A DNA stretch of 64,000 bases from Granulicella sp. L56 (GTDB taxonomy: Bacteria; Acidobacteriota; Terriglobia; Terriglobales; Acidobacteriaceae). The position numbers were made by a program, and so were the translations under genes. The stretch is taken from contig NZ_LMUS01000006.1 of NCBI RefSeq assembly GCF_009765835.1, forward strand, positions 124,001-188,000, in the 5' to 3' direction. The number at the start of each line of letters is the position of its first letter. Position 1 is the stretch's first letter. The notes under the pieces are model-generated. The model did no database searches, was not told where the DNA came from, and saw nothing but the letters and a program-made list of their open reading frames with translations. Below, piece after piece: positions 63,415 through 64,000 of this stretch.

Positions 63415-63786
63415 CTATGCGGCCACGTCCTCGTCGAAGGTTTCATCGAACTCATCGTCGGTGGCAACCCGCTCTGCGCGGTCGAGCTTGAGGATGGAAG
63501 TCACCAGGATCGTGTCGGTCTTCACACCCTTGTATTCGGAGTGCTGAATCTTGCCCTCGATCTGGATGTGAGCGCCCTTCTTGAGCTTGGCTGCGAACTC
63601 GGCCAGCTTGCCGAAGACGATGAGGTTGTGCCATTCGGTGCGCTCGTTGTACTTGCCGGTCTCTTTGTCCTTGCGGGACTCCTTGGTGGCAAGGGAGAGC
63701 GTGGTGAACTGCTTGTTATTTTTTCCGGTGCGAACAACTGCGTCGCCGCCGAGGAAGCCCATGAGGATTACTTTGTTCAGGTACAT
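63415..63786 (-). CDS. ssb: Single-stranded DNA-binding protein
   Basis: 123 residues from ATG 63786 (CGGAGAC upstream). OB fold: MYLNKVILMGFLGGDAVVR, KQFTTLSLATKES, TEWHNLIVFGKLAEFAAKLKKGAHIQIEGKI. The acidic tail is short (DEFDETFDEDVAA) and lacks the usual DDDIPF tip, as in several plasmid SSBs. It protects transferred single strands. Confidence 0.93.
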   Translation of the reverse strand: MYLNKVILMGFLGGDAVVRTGKNNKQFTTLSLATKESRKDKETGKYNERTEWHNLIVFGKLAEFAAKLKKGAHIQIEGKIQHSEYKGVKTDTILVTSILKLDRAERVATDDEFDETFDEDVAA

Positions 63787-64000
63787 GATTGTGTCTCCGT
63801 TTTGAAATTCCCGATCTGCTCGGGTCACACCTAGCGAGTGGGTCCGACTCCCAAGGCCGAAGTTCTGCATTTACGGAGGGTCCGTCACAGATGGAAACCG
63901 TAACCGAAGGCGGCGTAAGCCGAAGCAGAAGAACGAGCCTGCCGCCGGGCGTCGGTTTGACCCCGAAGCCGTGACCGTGCAGAAAGCGGGATACATACGG
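63787..64000. other. Upstream region of ssb
   Basis: No ORF that I can support. It presumably holds the promoter of the ssb-primase group; no clear -35/-10 pair is recognised. The window ends here. Confidence 0.3.

Larger units (their letters stand above)
26701..64000. mobile_element. Left and central part of integrative and conjugative element 2 (tRNA-Asp-anchored)
   Basis: It begins at the 3' end of tRNA-Asp(GTC) with integrase and excisionase, and contains regulator/efflux cargo, ParB, ArdC-like protein, SOS polymerase module, a defence stretch, and then MOBF relaxase, TraD, MobC, oriT, RepB-type primase and SSB. The mating-pair apparatus is not in the window and may follow beyond 64000, as should the duplicated tRNA-Asp 3' end. 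Without those it cannot be told whether it is self-transmissible or only mobilisable. Confidence 0.7.

Overview
The window looks like chromosomal DNA of an acidobacterium, most likely Acidobacteriaceae (Terriglobus/Granulicella/Edaphobacter type). The clues are a 1194-residue Oar-like TonB receptor with an N-terminal carboxypeptidase-regulatory-like domain, exported Tat amidohydrolases, and the general codon and base composition. It holds the inner ends of two separate integrative elements with about 3 kb of decayed host DNA between them.

Island 1 (window start to 23484) ends at a 48-nt copy of the 3' half of a tRNA-Lys(CTT) gene, next to a tyrosine integrase (22172-23350). At its far side (1-952) are the N-terminus of a TraD-like coupling protein, a MobC-like accessory protein and a putative oriT. 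Its cargo is a set of transcription units (3.3-21.6 kb) for a YeiH-type putative sulfate exporter, two Tat-exported amidohydrolases, three DoxX-like membrane proteins, an FAD oxidoreductase, a periplasmic thioredoxin-fold/DsbD-like protein, a secreted TPR protein and the TonB receptor. Six transcription units, arranged as three divergent pairs, each appear to be preceded by a tiny ORF with tandem cysteine codons (CC or CCC), usually right before the stop. Most of these start almost at the predicted transcription start. This matches the architecture of the polycysteine attenuator ORFs known from mycobacteria and suggests that the whole cargo is a cysteine-responsive sulfur regulon.

The interval 23485-26623 contains a hypothetical gene, a sulfatase remnant, a doubtful ORF and a membrane-protein gene broken by a single-base deletion. 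It ends in an intact tRNA-Asp(GTC).

Island 2 (26701 to beyond the window) starts immediately after tRNA-Asp with an integrase and excisionase. It then carries a LysR/DHA2 efflux/outer-membrane module, ParB, an ArdC-like protein with a metallopeptidase motif, an Mrr-like nuclease, and the SOS module yedK / imuA-imuB-dnaE2. A defence-gene stretch follows (HExxH protein, two restriction-like nucleases, an HNH-like protein, a Schlafen AlbA_2 protein, and a Hachiman-like hamA-hamB pair). The conjugation core is a MOBF relaxase, TraD, MobC, oriT, a RepB-type primase and SSB. In the middle of the defence stretch lies a fused scar of a second yedK...dnaE2 module, so the cargo at 44.6-52.7 kb is bracketed by direct repeats. 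The two islands have homologous but divergent mobC-traD-oriT modules.
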